Source of the DNA: Microtetraspora sp. NBRC 13810
Lineage (GTDB): Bacteria; Actinomycetota; Actinomycetes; Streptosporangiales; Streptosporangiaceae
NCBI RefSeq assembly: GCF_030268685.1
Contig: NZ_BSRQ01000007.1
Coordinates: 248,001 to 312,000, forward strand
Length of the DNA stretch: 64,000 nt
Direction of reading: 5' to 3'
The notes under the pieces: generated by a model
The model's database searches: none
Seen by the model: the letters and a program-made list of their open reading frames with translations, nothing else
What the model was told of the DNA's origin: nothing
Program-made: the position numbers and the translations under genes
Part shown: piece by piece, positions 8,761 through 17,900 of the stretch
Position numbering within the stretch: position 1 is the first letter of the stretch
Layout of the letters: each line of letters opens with the position of its first letter

Positions 8761-8876
8761 AGCGCTCTGGTCCCCCGTCAGAGCGCTGGTGCCGGCGTTC
8801 CGGGCCCCCGTCGGAACGCCGATGAAGCGACGCCGGGTGGTTTGCCCCCGTAACCACCCGGCGTCGCCCTTTTTCT
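8761..8876 (+). ncRNA. 6C-type small RNA with three C-loop hairpins
   Basis: Three consecutive perfect hairpins, each with a 9-base loop containing CCCCCGT: stem 8761-8769/8779-8787 (9 bp), stem 8794-8802/8812-8820 (9 bp), and stem 8827-8842/8852-8867 (16 bp). The last is followed by a T run at 8870-8874 and acts as the intrinsic terminator. The actinobacterial 6C RNA class is defined by hairpins with runs of about six cytosines in their loops; here each run is five and the terminator loop carries it too. C-rich loops of this class are thought to pair with G-rich ribosome binding sites of target mRNAs. No ORF spans the region. Assignment to 6C is from structure, not alignment. Confidence 0.82.
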
Positions 8877-8913
8877 CAATTCTGTATTCGACTTACACGC
8901 TTACAGGTAACCC

Positions 8914-9171
8914 TTACCCGTCAGGGTTCCGGTCTTTGCCGGTGCGCTCCCACTCACGCGCCAGGGCGGTCAACCGCTCCAGAGCGTCCGGCGCCGCCGT
9001 CCCCGCCCCCTGGGCCAGGCCGAGCAGATAAGCGGTGAGCGGCGCGGCGGGACGGGCCACGCCGTGGGCGACCTCCTTGGTCAGATCCAGCACGGCGTCG
9101 CGGTCAAGACTCTCGGGGTCGATCCCGAGCTCCGCACACACCAGCGTCGTCCACTCCTGCAACACGTTCAT
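8914..9171 (-). CDS. DUF6457 small protein linked to molybdenum cofactor genes
   Basis: 85 residues, largely helical, no membrane segment. In actinobacteria such proteins (DUF6457) follow mobA-type nucleotidyltransferase genes, sometimes fused to them. Here its ATG overlaps the stop codon (ATGA) of a mobA remnant on the same strand, preserving that arrangement although mobA itself is broken. Upstream GGAGACGGAGCC supplies the ribosome binding site. Function unknown; a role with molybdopterin guanylylation is inferred only from gene context. Confidence 0.7.
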   Translation of the reverse strand: MNVLQEWTTLVCAELGIDPESLDRDAVLDLTKEVAHGVARPAAPLTAYLLGLAQGAGTAAPDALERLTALAREWERTGKDRNPDG

Positions 9172-9690
9172 CGTGGCTCCGTCTCCTCGCGTCCGTCCCG
9201 GGCATCCGCACCGGTGCGCTCCTTGACATGCCTCGCCCGGCGCAGATCATCCATCGTGCCGCAATCAAACCACGCGGCCCGTCCCGTTCGGCGCCGGGCG
9301 CAAAGCTCACTGTCACCGTCTCCAGCCGGTCAGCGGTCCACGCGACGAGCGGCCCTGACAGCCCTCCAGCGCCGCGGCGAGCGCCAGGGTGCCCCCGACA
9401 CGGCAAGCCACCGCAAGCGGCCCTCACCGTCCCCCAGGATCGCGCCGAGACCTTCCGCAGCGGCGACGCCGAGCGCGGCGACGCGCCCGGGGCACAGGAA
9501 GGGCAGATCTCCGGCGAGGAGGGCCGCCACGGGGCGCGCAGCGCGGACAGCCCGACACGGACGGTCCGACGTGGACAGCGCCACACGGGCAGCGCGACGC
9601 GGACAGCGCGGGCAGCGGCCCGCCGCCCGGCGGATCCTCACGGGTGAACACGGCCCGCGCGGGACCGCCGACGCCGGTCACCCGACGCCG
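9168..9690 (-). pseudogene. mobA: mobA remnant (molybdenum cofactor guanylyltransferase), frameshifted
   Basis: Pieces of a MobA protein are readable on this strand but in changing frames. VFTREDPPGGGP (about 9616-9650) is the GTP/Moco-loop motif; LLAGDLPFL with GDGEGRLRWLA (about 9390-9525) is in a second frame; ALAAALEG...GRSSRGPL (about 9340-9390) is in a third; and AWFDCGTMDDLRRARHVKERTG (about 9205-9275), the family C-terminal signature, returns to the second frame after an in-frame stop at 9330. The N-terminal LAGG nucleotide-binding loop is not found; GC-rich repeats occupy its place. Imperfect repeats of the form GGACAGCGCGAC also interrupt the region between the first two motifs. Sequencing error could explain single shifts, but not all of this. 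The intact C-terminal stop still couples to the DUF6457 start. Confidence 0.72.
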
Positions 9691-10037
9691 GGCAGAGGCA
9701 ACCGCCAAGGGCCGGACCGGCGGAAGCCACCGCCAGGAACCGGACGGGGCAACCGCCAAGGACCTGACAGAAGCGACCACAAAGGGTCGAACGGGGCAAC
9801 CGCCGAAGGCCCGGCGGAGGCGGGGAATCGCCGGAGGCCGGGCGGAGGCGGGGAGTCGAAGGCCCGGCGGAGCCGAGGTCAGCCGCCCAGGGCCCGGCGG
9901 AGGCGGAGGGCCGACGAGGGGCTGGGCGGAGCCGAGGTCAGCCGCCGGGGTCGGGTGGAGGCGGGGTGAGCCGTCGCGGGGCAGCTGGAGGCGCGGCGGG
10001 GTGGATGGGGGCGGGGAGTCGCTGGGGGCGGGTGGGG
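9691..10037. repeat. GC-rich degenerate repeats between mobA remnant and moaA
   Basis: About 350 bases of low-complexity sequence with recurring GGCAACCGCCAAGG-like (around 9697-9810) and GGCCCGGCGGAGGCGG-like (around 9808-9965) units. Open frames here have repetitive Arg/Gly/Pro composition and no recognisable protein. It appears to have replaced the 5' half of mobA. Confidence 0.6.
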
Positions 10038-11036
10038 TCAGCCGCCGATGGCGGACATGGGGCGGGCGGGCTGGAGGAAGGTGGGGTCGTCGATGCCGTG
10101 GCCTGGGCGCTTGCGGCGTACGGCCGCCGTCCAGCGCTCGGCCAGCTCCTCGTCGGTGGCGCCGGAGCGCATCGCCGTACGCAGGTCGGACTCCTCGGTG
10201 GCGAAGAGACAGTTGCGGATCTGGCCGTCGGCGGTGAGCCGGACCCGGTCGCAGGCGCCGCAGAACGGGCGGGTCACCGAGCCGATCACGCCGACCCTGG
10301 CGGGGCCGCCGTCCACGAGGAACAGCTCGGCGGGGGCGCTGCCGCGCTCGACGGGATCGTCGGCGACCAGGTCGAAGTGCGCGCTGAGCCGTTCGAGGAT
10401 CTCGTCGGCGGTGATCATGTTCTCCCGGCGCCAGCCGTGCTGGGCGTCCAGCGGCATCTGCTCGATGAACCGCAGCTCGTAGCCCCGCTCCAGGGAGAAG
10501 CGCAGCAGCGGCGCCGCCTCGTGCTCGTTGATCCCGCGCATCAGCACACTGTTGATCTTGACCGGTACCAGACCGGCCCCGGCCGCCGCGGACAGCCCCT
10601 CCAGCACGTCGGGCAGCCGGTCGCGGTGGGCGAGCCGGACGAACACCTCGGCGTCGAGGGTGTCGAGCGAGACGTTGACCCGGTCGAGCCCGGCCTCGGC
10701 GAGCGGCGCCGCCAGCCGGGCGAGCCCGATGCCGTTGGTGGTCAGCGACACCTGCGGGCGCGGGTGAAGGGCGGTGGTGCGGCCGACGATGTCGACCAGC
10801 TCGCGGCGCAGCAGCGGCTCGCCGCCGGTGTAGCGGACCTCGGTGATCCCCAGCCGCTCGACCCCGATCGACACCAGGCGTACGATCTCGTCGGCCGTGA
10901 GGAGCTCGGGCTTGGGCAGCCAGTCGAGCCCTTCGGGAGGCATGCAGTAGGTGCACCGCAGATTACAGCGATCTGTCAGCGACACTCGCAGATCGGTCGC
11001 CACCCGGCCGAAGGAGTCCAGCAGCACGGGCCTCAC
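10038..11036 (-). CDS. moaA: GTP 3',8-cyclase MoaA
   Basis: 332-residue radical-SAM enzyme for the first step of molybdenum cofactor synthesis (GTP to 3',8-cH2GTP). The N-terminal SAM cluster motif CNLRCTYC lies at about residues 24-31, preceded by RVSLTDRCN. The second, substrate-binding cluster is seen in FCGACDRVRLTADGQIRNC near the C-terminus. The essential C-terminal Gly-Gly tail is present (SAIGG). No moaC or other moa genes lie within the window. It is upstream of the mobA remnant on the same strand, so pathway context survives while MobA is lost locally. Confidence 0.96.
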   Translation of the reverse strand: MRPVLLDSFGRVATDLRVSLTDRCNLRCTYCMPPEGLDWLPKPELLTADEIVRLVSIGVERLGITEVRYTGGEPLLRRELVDIVGRTTALHPRPQVSLTTNGIGLARLAAPLAEAGLDRVNVSLDTLDAEVFVRLAHRDRLPDVLEGLSAAAGAGLVPVKINSVLMRGINEHEAAPLLRFSLERGYELRFIEQMPLDAQHGWRRENMITADEILERLSAHFDLVADDPVERGSAPAELFLVDGGPARVGVIGSVTRPFCGACDRVRLTADGQIRNCLFATEESDLRTAMRSGATDEELAERWTAAVRRKRPGHGIDDPTFLQPARPMSAIGG

Positions 11037-11457
11037 CTCCTGACATCCGGGGGAAGATCTAGGGGAAGCCTACGGTGTCGGCGACGGTCGCGCTCCCGCG
11101 GCCCGCCCGCACCGGCGTCGGCCGGCTTCCGGAACACGTTTCCCGCTTATCGGACAACACCGGCCCCGGCCGCGCCGATTCCCCTCCCAGTCAACCGCCG
11201 ACGGCCGGGCCGATTCCCCCTTACGTCAACAGCAGCACCGCCCGCCCATCGGCTATTCCCGCACCGGCCCGCGATCCGCCCGCCGTTCCCACCCCACCCG
11301 GAACGGCGGCCGGGGCGGCGCGCAAGCGGCGCGGGCGGCCCGGGGCGGCCCGGGGCGGCACGGGGCAGCACGGGGCAGCACGGGGCAGCGCGATAATCAG
11401 TGGCCTTTTTCTGGAAGATCGGCAGACTGGATCACGTCCCACCGAAGGAGATCCACT
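11037..11457. other. 421-bp intergenic region between divergent moaA and rtcB
   Basis: No gene supported. The moaA-proximal part is ordinary GC-rich sequence with the AT-richer CGTTTCCCGCTTATCGG around 11138. The rtcB-proximal part holds a short tandem repeat (see next entry) and an AAGGAG ribosome binding site at about 11449. No riboswitch fold recognised. Confidence 0.5.
11331..11390. repeat. 10-bp tandem repeat upstream of rtcB
   Basis: Six contiguous units of the form CGGGGCAGCA/CGGGGCGGCC, ending about 68 bases before the rtcB start. The last four are nearly identical. It lies where a promoter spacer or 5' leader would be expected, so copy number could affect expression; this is inference. 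Confidence 0.75.
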
Positions 11458-12612
11458 ATGCCGAACCAGCCCGCCCCCAACCTGCTGTCCTGGGCCAGCG
11501 AGATCGACGAGGGCGCGATCCAGCAGGCCGCGCGTACCGCCAGGCTGCCGTTCGTGGCCGGCCATGTCGCTCTCATGCCGGACGCGCACGTCGGCATCGG
11601 CGCGACGGTCGGCTCGGTCATCCCCACCGAGGGCGCGATCATCCCCGCCGCGGTCGGCGTCGACATCGGCTGCGGGATGGTGGCCACCGAGACCACGCTG
11701 ACCGCCGCCGACCTGCCGGACACCCTCGACGGGCTGATGCGGGTCGTGGAGCGGCGCATCCCCGCCGGCGTCGGCAAGGGCCACGACGACCCCACGGTGG
11801 ACCGCGCCCTGCACGATCTCGGCCGCCCGCACACCGATCTGACCCCCAAGCAGGACAACATGGTCGGGGTGCAGTTCGGCACCCTCGGGTCGGGCAACCA
11901 CTTCGTCGAGGTCTGCCTCGACGAGCGGGACCGGGTCTGGACGGTGCTGCACTCCGGCTCGCGCGGGATCGGCAACCAGCTCGCCACCAAGCACATCGCC
12001 GGCGCGAAGAAGCTGGTGCGGAGCCAGGCCATCGGCCTGGAGGACCCGGACCTCGCCTACTTCGCACAGGGCACCCCGGAGTTCACCGCCTACGTCGAGG
12101 ACATGCTGTGGGCGCAGCGTTACGCCATGGCCTCGCGCGCCCGGATGGACAGGGTGCTCGGCGCCGCGCTGTTCCGGGTGGCCGGCAAGGGCGCCCGGGT
12201 CCGCACGATCAACTGCCACCACAACTTCACCCAGTTGGAGACGCACGGCGGCAAGGAGCTGTGGATCACCCGCAAGGGGGCCATCAAGGCCGACACCGGT
12301 GACGAGGGCGTCATTCCGGGTTCCATGGGCACCCGTTCCTACATCGTGCGGGGGCGGGGTGCCGCGTCCTCGTACAACTCCTGCTCGCACGGGGCGGGGC
12401 GGCGCATGTCGCGTAGCCGGGCGAAGCGGGAGCTGTCGGCCGCCTCGCTGCGGGAGGCGATGCGCGGGCGCACCTGGAACGCCGACCGGGCCGGGGCGCT
12501 GGTGGACGAGCACCCCGAGGCGTACAAGCCGATCGACCAGGTCATGGCGGACCAGCGGGACCTGGTCGAGGTGCAGCACACGCTGCGCCAGGTCTTCAAC
12601 TACAAGGGCTGA
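11458..12612 (+). CDS. rtcB: RNA-splicing ligase RtcB
   Basis: 384 residues. RtcB joins RNA 2',3'-cyclic phosphate (or 3'-phosphate) ends to 5'-OH ends using GTP and Mn, in RNA repair and tRNA maturation. Visible metal and guanylate-binding motifs: ALMPDAHVGIG, VGVDIGCGM with the metal-binding Cys, GSGNHFVEV, TINCHHNF, and SHGAGRRMSRSRAKRE, which carries the guanylylated His. Full length for the family. AAGGAG precedes the ATG. No archease or RtcA partner lies nearby. Convergent to the MarR gene. Confidence 0.95.
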   Translation: MPNQPAPNLLSWASEIDEGAIQQAARTARLPFVAGHVALMPDAHVGIGATVGSVIPTEGAIIPAAVGVDIGCGMVATETTLTAADLPDTLDGLMRVVERRIPAGVGKGHDDPTVDRALHDLGRPHTDLTPKQDNMVGVQFGTLGSGNHFVEVCLDERDRVWTVLHSGSRGIGNQLATKHIAGAKKLVRSQAIGLEDPDLAYFAQGTPEFTAYVEDMLWAQRYAMASRARMDRVLGAALFRVAGKGARVRTINCHHNFTQLETHGGKELWITRKGAIKADTGDEGVIPGSMGTRSYIVRGRGAASSYNSCSHGAGRRMSRSRAKRELSAASLREAMRGRTWNADRAGALVDEHPEAYKPIDQVMADQRDLVEVQHTLRQVFNYKG

Positions 12613-12614
12613 GC

Positions 12615-12711
12615 CCGGCGGTCACGGGAAAGTGCCGTCTCATCCCCGTGACCGCCGGCGGGTCATGGGAAGGGACCTTCTCATTCCCCGTGACCGCCGG
12701 CGGTCACGGGG
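12615..12711. repeat. palindromic repeat cluster, likely bidirectional terminator
   Basis: Three copies of a CCGGCGGTCACGGG-type sequence in alternating orientation. The first forms a 14-bp stem (12615-12628/12645-12658). The last is a perfect 26-bp palindrome (12686-12698 with 12699-12711) and overlaps the final codons of the MarR gene. A central imperfect copy (12657-12700) pairs with its neighbours. It lies between convergent genes and fits a double terminator, but the three-copy structure is more than that needs. Confidence 0.7.
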
Positions 12712-13154
12712 AGGGGGTCGCGTTTCGGCGCCGTCTCCCGTAAGCGGGCCAGTATCGCGTCCACGCCTTCGGTGAATGCGTCAAATCGGTCTTTCCGCAT
12801 GCCGGAGAACAGCGCGCGGGCGAGTTCCCGCCGGTCGCGGTCCATCTCCTCGGCCATCCTCGCGCCCTTCTCGGTGAGCGTCACGAGAATGACGCGGCGA
12901 TCGGTGGGATGCGGTTCCCTGGTGACGAAACCGGTGGTCACGAGGGCGTCGACGAGCCCGGTGATGTTGCGGGCGCTGACGTCGAGGGCGTGCGCGAGGA
13001 CGCGCTGCCGTACGGGGCCGCGCCGGTGCAGCTCCCGGATCAGGTGGGCGCGGGAGCGGGTCAGCCCTTCGGCGGCCAGGGAGCGGGCGATGTCGTCGTG
13101 CAGGAGCACGGCGAGCTCCAGGGTGCGGCCGAGTGCCAGGTCGTAGCCGCTCAT
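12681..13154 (-). CDS. MarR family transcriptional regulator
   Basis: 157 residues from the ATG preceded by GGAG; a TTG 12 bases upstream is an alternative. The winged helix is clear: RAHLIRELHRRGPVRQRVLAHALDVSARNITGLVDALVTTGFV, then the wing REPHPTDRRVILVTLTEKG with the conserved DxR. Helices at both ends supply the dimer interface. Ligand and regulon unknown. The last residues (GGHGE) are encoded within the palindromic repeat. It is divergent from a methyltransferase gene; a palindrome between them is a candidate operator. Confidence 0.92.
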   Translation of the reverse strand: MSGYDLALGRTLELAVLLHDDIARSLAAEGLTRSRAHLIRELHRRGPVRQRVLAHALDVSARNITGLVDALVTTGFVTREPHPTDRRVILVTLTEKGARMAEEMDRDRRELARALFSGMRKDRFDAFTEGVDAILARLRETAPKRDPLPVTAGGHGE

Positions 13155-13237
13155 CACGCGCTCCAAACATGATGCCGGTTCACTGTGTTATGACTTCACA
13201 GTACCTCATCGATCACGCAGATACGGTCACACAAAAT

Positions 13238-13252
13238 CCCGAAATTTCCGGG
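13238..13252. promoter_or_regulatory. imperfect palindrome between MarR and methyltransferase genes
   Basis: CCCGAAATTTCCGGG, an imperfect dyad around AAATTT, lies in the AT-richer divergent region, about 85 bases from either start. Position fits a MarR-family operator; not proven. Confidence 0.4.
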
Positions 13253-13323
13253 AACCAGCTGTGATGATCTACAATTTCGCCGATTTCCCCTACGATGCGC
13301 GTACACGGCGAAAGGGCGAGGGA

Positions 13324-14130
13324 ATGGCCGAGATCGCACCGGCGGGTATCGACCCGACCGTTCCGAGCGTCGCTCGGATGTACGACTACTTCTTGGGCGG
13401 AAAGGACAATTTCGCCGCCGACCGCGAGGCCGCGGTCAAGATGATGTCCCTGGTGCCGAACATCCGCGAGGTGGCCAGGGACAACCGCGGCTTCCTGGGC
13501 AGGGCGGTGCGGATGCTGGCGGAGGCGGGCGTCCGGCAGTTCCTGGACATCGGGACCGGGCTGCCCACGCAGGACAACGTGCACCAGGTGGCCCGGCGGG
13601 TGGCGCCGGAGGCCCGCACGGTCTACGTGGACAACGACCCCATCGTGCTGGTCCACGGTCAGGCGCTGCTGGCGGGCACGCCCGGCACGGCGGTGGTCCA
13701 GGGCGACGTACGAGACCCGAAGGGCATCCTGGACCATCCGGAGGTGCTCGCCCACCTGGACTTCGACCAGCCGGTCGCGGTCCTGCTGGTGGCGATCCTG
13801 CACTTCGTGCCGGACGACGCCGAGGCGCTGAACATCGTGGCCGGCCTGCGGGAGCGGCTGGCGCCGGGCAGCCACCTGGTGATCTCGCACGGCTACACGG
13901 GCGAGATCGGCGGGAGCACCGACCAGCAGGTGCGCGCGTTGTACAACACCACCGCCTCCGGTGCCGTGGTCCCGCGCGGCCACGACGCCATCCTGGAGTA
14001 CTTCGACGGCCTGGACCTGCTGGAGCCGGGACTGGTCCCGGTCGACGCCTGGCGGCCGGCCATCGCCTCCGACGCGCCGATCGACCTGTCCCGGCCCACC
14101 ATCCTCGGCGGGGTCGCCCGGGTGCCCTGA
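13324..14130 (+). CDS. SAM-dependent methyltransferase, DUF574/SAV2177-like
   Basis: 268 residues from an ATG with GGGCGAGGGA just upstream (longer GTG frame possible from 13261). Family hallmarks: PSVARMYDYFLGGKDNF at the N-terminus, FLDIGTGLPTQDNVHQVA as the SAM-binding loop, VYVDNDPIVLVHGQALL, and HFVPDDAEALNIV. This family is greatly expanded in actinomycetes and its members are largely uncharacterised; target unknown. Adjacent, convergent gene encodes a DUF3224 protein. Confidence 0.92.
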   Translation: MAEIAPAGIDPTVPSVARMYDYFLGGKDNFAADREAAVKMMSLVPNIREVARDNRGFLGRAVRMLAEAGVRQFLDIGTGLPTQDNVHQVARRVAPEARTVYVDNDPIVLVHGQALLAGTPGTAVVQGDVRDPKGILDHPEVLAHLDFDQPVAVLLVAILHFVPDDAEALNIVAGLRERLAPGSHLVISHGYTGEIGGSTDQQVRALYNTTASGAVVPRGHDAILEYFDGLDLLEPGLVPVDAWRPAIASDAPIDLSRPTILGGVARVP

Positions 14131-14141
14131 CCGCGGGCCGG

Positions 14142-14534
14142 TCAGGCGAGCTCGTAGTCCAGGTGCCAGGAGTGCACGCCGGCGTCGTTCACGATGCCGC
14201 CCGCGCCTCGGAGGCCGCGCAGCTCGCCGGTGCCGGAGTCGGGCAGGACACACCAGACGAGTGAGCCGTCCCCGTCGGACGGGCCGGCGAAGTGGCACAG
14301 CACGAAGGTGCCCTCGCGCCCGTCCAGGGAGCCGGTGAACCGCTCGAAGCCGGAGTAGGCCATCGACTTCTCCCCCTGCGCGACCGCGGTGATGATGTCG
14401 GCCGTGCTGGTACCGGTCAGGCCGCCGTGGAACGTCTTGGTGATGTGCACGCGGGCCAGCTTGGCGCCCTCGCGCTCGTCGTACTCCTGCGCGTCCCACA
14501 CGTTGATGTCGAACGTGCCGCTTGCACGCGTCAT
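14142..14534 (-). CDS. DUF3224 family protein
   Basis: 130 residues, beta-rich, with the DUF3224 pattern: FDINVWDAQEYDE opening, LARVHITKTFHGGLTGTSTAD, YSGFERFTGSLDGREGTFVL, and LPDSGTGELRGLRGAGGI near the end. The fold resembles small antiparallel barrels of the allene-oxide-cyclase type; enzymatic activity is unknown. ATG at 14534 has GGGAGA upstream; a longer frame is not needed. It lies just after the STAS gene on the same strand and might be co-transcribed. Confidence 0.88.
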   Translation of the reverse strand: MTRASGTFDINVWDAQEYDEREGAKLARVHITKTFHGGLTGTSTADIITAVAQGEKSMAYSGFERFTGSLDGREGTFVLCHFAGPSDGDGSLVWCVLPDSGTGELRGLRGAGGIVNDAGVHSWHLDYELA

Positions 14535-14596
14535 GCGCGGTGTCTCCCTTACCTCGATGTGAGGTCCACCCTGCCGGGCGAACCTGACATCCTCCG

Positions 14597-14959
14597 TCAG
14601 GTAGCGGACGGGACCTCGAGCGCGGCCCGTGCGGCGTCGGCCGCGTCGTGGATGGGGATGATCCGGTGCGCGCACACCAGGTTGAGCGCGTAGCGGGCGC
14701 AGGATCCGACGGGGGCGACCAGGTGCAGCCGGATGCCGAGCTGGTCGAGGTGGCGGTGGACCCGGAAGAGCGTGTTGATCCCGGCGCTGTCCAGGTAACT
14801 GGTCTGGCTCAGGTCGACGACGCAGGTCCGGCCGCCGCGCACCACGTCGCTGATGGCGTCGTGCAGTGCCGCGGTGTTGGACGCGTCGATCTCACCGTGT
14901 ACGGCGAGCTCGGCGCGGTCGGCCATGCTGTGCGAGACGAAACTGACGAGGGTGGTCAC
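14597..14959 (-). CDS. STAS-domain anti-sigma factor antagonist
   Basis: 120 residues, single STAS domain. The loop DLSQTSYLDSAGINTLF contains the Ser that an anti-sigma kinase phosphorylates and a PP2C phosphatase restores. Its ATG overlaps the stop of the large sensor gene (ATGA), so it is made in step with a protein that carries both an anti-sigma-type ATPase and a SpoIIE phosphatase. This makes it the natural partner in a partner-switching circuit. No sigma-B-type sigma gene is adjacent, so the final target is unknown. Confidence 0.93.
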   Translation of the reverse strand: MTTLVSFVSHSMADRAELAVHGEIDASNTAALHDAISDVVRGGRTCVVDLSQTSYLDSAGINTLFRVHRHLDQLGIRLHLVAPVGSCARYALNLVCAHRIIPIHDAADAARAALEVPSAT

Positions 14960-17900
14960 GACAACTCCTTACGGCGAAGTCTGCGGCGCATCTCCACCGT
15001 GGTGCCCGTCTCGTTGGCGTCGATGGTCACGACGTCCATGACGGCGCGCATCAGGGGGATCCCCCTGCCACGATCGGTGAAGCACTGGTCCTGCCAGCCA
15101 CCCTGGTCGGCGACCCGGATCATCACCTGGCCCGCGGTGATCCGTCCGTCGACGGTGATGGTCCCGGGGGCGAAGGCGTAACCGTGCTCGGCGGCGTTGG
15201 ACACCGCCTCGCTGCAGGCGAGCAGGAACTCGAACTCCTCCAGGTCGCTGAGATGCGCGGTCCTGAGCCAGTCGGCCAGGGTACGGCGCAGCTCGGCGAG
15301 GCTGCCGCTGTCGGCGGGGTAGTCGATGTGCAGGGTGAGCGGCGCGCCGCTGGTCCGCACGAGCAGCAGCGCGGTGTCGTCGTTGCGCTCCGAGCCGACG
15401 AACGCCAGCAGCAGCTGCCCGAGCTGGGGCAGGCACATGTCGAACTCGCCGAGCCGCTCGGCCAGCCGTTGCAGGCCGGTGTCGATGGGCTCGCCCCTGC
15501 GCTCCACGAGGCCGTCGGTGTAGAGCACGAGCGTCGAGCCAGGTGCCAGCCGCTCCTCGCAGGCGGTGTAGCTGTCGGGCGCGGTGATGCCCAGCGGCGG
15601 CGAGGTCGCGGGGCTCAGGTAGCCGACGGTGCCGTCGGGGTGGCGGACGATGGGCGGCGGATGGCCGGCGTTGGCGTACATCAGCGTGCCGGTCTCCAGG
15701 TGGAGCACCGCGCAGCACGCGGTGACCATGAGCTCGGGCTCCAGGGCCTCGGCCATCCGGGCCGTCCTGGCCAGCGCCTGGCCGGGGTCGTGTCCTTCCA
15801 GCAGGTAGGCGGACAGGCCGCTGCGGATCTGGCCCATCACCGCGGCGGCGGCGACGCCGTGCCCGGACACGTCGCCGATCACCAGGGCGACCCGGTCGTC
15901 CTCCAGCGGGATCAGGTCGTACCAGTCGCCGCCGATGGTGGTCTCGGAGGTGGCCGAGCAGTAGGTGGCCCAGCTGCTGATGCCCGGGACGTTGGGCAGC
16001 CGGTCGGGCAGCAGGCTGCGCTGGAGGGTCGCGGCGAGCTGGTGCTCGATGTCGAACCGGCCCGCCCGCTGCAGCGCGCACGCGCCGAGCCCGGCGATGG
16101 CGGCGAGCTCCTCCTGTTCCTCCGGGGTGAGCAGGCGGTCGCCGGGCAGGCGCACGACCAGCACGCCGAGGGAGTCGCTGCCGACCGCCATCGGCAGCAC
16201 GGCCACGCCGCGCCCGCCGGGCTCCTCGGGGACCTCGACCTGCCACAGCGGCTGGCGGTCGGCCATGACCTGGCCGGCCTCGGCGGGCGAGCGCTCGGCC
16301 CACCCGTCTCCCCTGGCCGGCCCGGCCACCGCGATCGGTTTGAGCACCCGGCCCGAGTCGGGCATGGCGACCAGGGTCGCGGCGCCGAGCACCCGCTCGG
16401 CGTGCCCGACGATGACGTCCGCCACCTGCTCGGCGGTGAGGGCGCCGGACAGCCCGGCGGTGATCTCCTGGAGCCGGGAGGTGCGCGCGGCGGCCAGCTC
16501 GACCGACCTGCGCGCCACCCGCTCGACGTGGAGCAGCCTGGCGTAGTCGAGGTGCAGTGCGAGCCGCCTGGCCAGCTCGGCGGACATGACCCGGTCCTCG
16601 CGGTCGTAGGCGGGCCGGCCCGCGGTGCCGACCAGGGTGAGGGCGCCGAGCACCCGGCCCTGCACGGTGATCGGGCTGATGATCGCGTTGGGCACGGTGC
16701 CGCACACGGGGGGCCGCGCGGCCTCGGCGGACCTGCTGTCGGCCTCCAGCCACCGGTCGAGCACCTCGTCCGGCACCTCGACCTCGGCCCGCCCGCCGTC
16801 CGCGCGGGCGTGCAGCAACTGCCACGGCCGTCCGTCGGGCCCGGCCACCTCCAGGGTGCACCGGTCGGCGAAGGCGGGGACCAGGATCGCGCCGGTACGG
16901 CTGAGCCGCTCGGCGAGCGAGTCTCCGGCGTCGAGCCCGGCGGTGACCTCGCCGAGGATGCGGTGACGCGCTTCGTTCTTCTTGCGCTCGGTGATGTCGG
17001 TGCAGGCTCCGATGAACCCGCAGAACACGCCGTCGCCGTTGACCCGGGGGACGCCCCTGGCGTGCAGCCAGCCGTAGGAGCCGTCGGCGCGCCGGTGCCG
17101 GTATTCGACGTCGAACGGCCGGCGCTGCGCGAACCCCTCCTGGTAGAGCTCGCAGGCGGCGTCCTTGTCGTCGGGGTGCACGCCGTCCGCCCAGCCGTCC
17201 GCGAGCTCCTCGTGGAAGAGCCGCCCGGTGTAGTCGAGCCAGGCCCGGTTGACGAAGTCGCAGCCGCCGGTGGTGTCGGTGGCCCACATGAGCACCGGGG
17301 CGGCGTCGGACATGAGCCGGAAGCGCTGCTCGCTCGCGTCGAGCTGGATGGCGGCCGTGCGCCGCAGCTTCGCCATGACGAGGTGCGAGCCGATCCGGGC
17401 GAGCAGCTCGGCGCTGGAGAACGGTTTGATCAGGTAGTCGTCGGCGCCGCAGGACAGGCCCTCCACCGCGGCCTCCTCACCGGCCCGGGCGGACAGCAGG
17501 ACGACGGGCAGCGTCTCGGTGAGCGGGTCGGCGCGCAGCTCCCTGACCAGGTCCAGGCCGTCCATCCCGGGCAGCGTCACGTCGACGAGCACCAGGCAGA
17601 AGTCGCCCGCCCTGATCAGGTCGAGGGCCTCCCTGGCGCCGCCGACCGCACTGGTCCTCCAGTGCTCGCCGAGGATGCGCTGCAGGTAGGAGCACATGTC
17701 GGCGCTGTCGTCCACGATCAGGATGTGCTCCTCGCCGGGGCCCTCCAGCGCGGGCTGCGGCGTCATGCCGGCCATCCGCTCCTCAAGGATCGGCAGCCCC
17801 TCGTCGGCGAGCCAGCGCCTGATCTCGGCGACGAAGAGCGGCGCGGACATCGCCTTGAAGGAGACCCGGGAGGTGTGCTCGCGCACCTGGCCGGGCGGCA

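Noticed and set aside
8715-8913. tRNA gene in the structured region
   Set aside because: Three independent hairpins with C-rich loops, without a cloverleaf or a T-loop GTTCRA motif.
9389-10237. Plus-strand open frames over the mobA remnant and repeats
   Set aside because: Arg/Gly-rich translations without family features; they arise from the repeats and antisense of MobA/MoaA.
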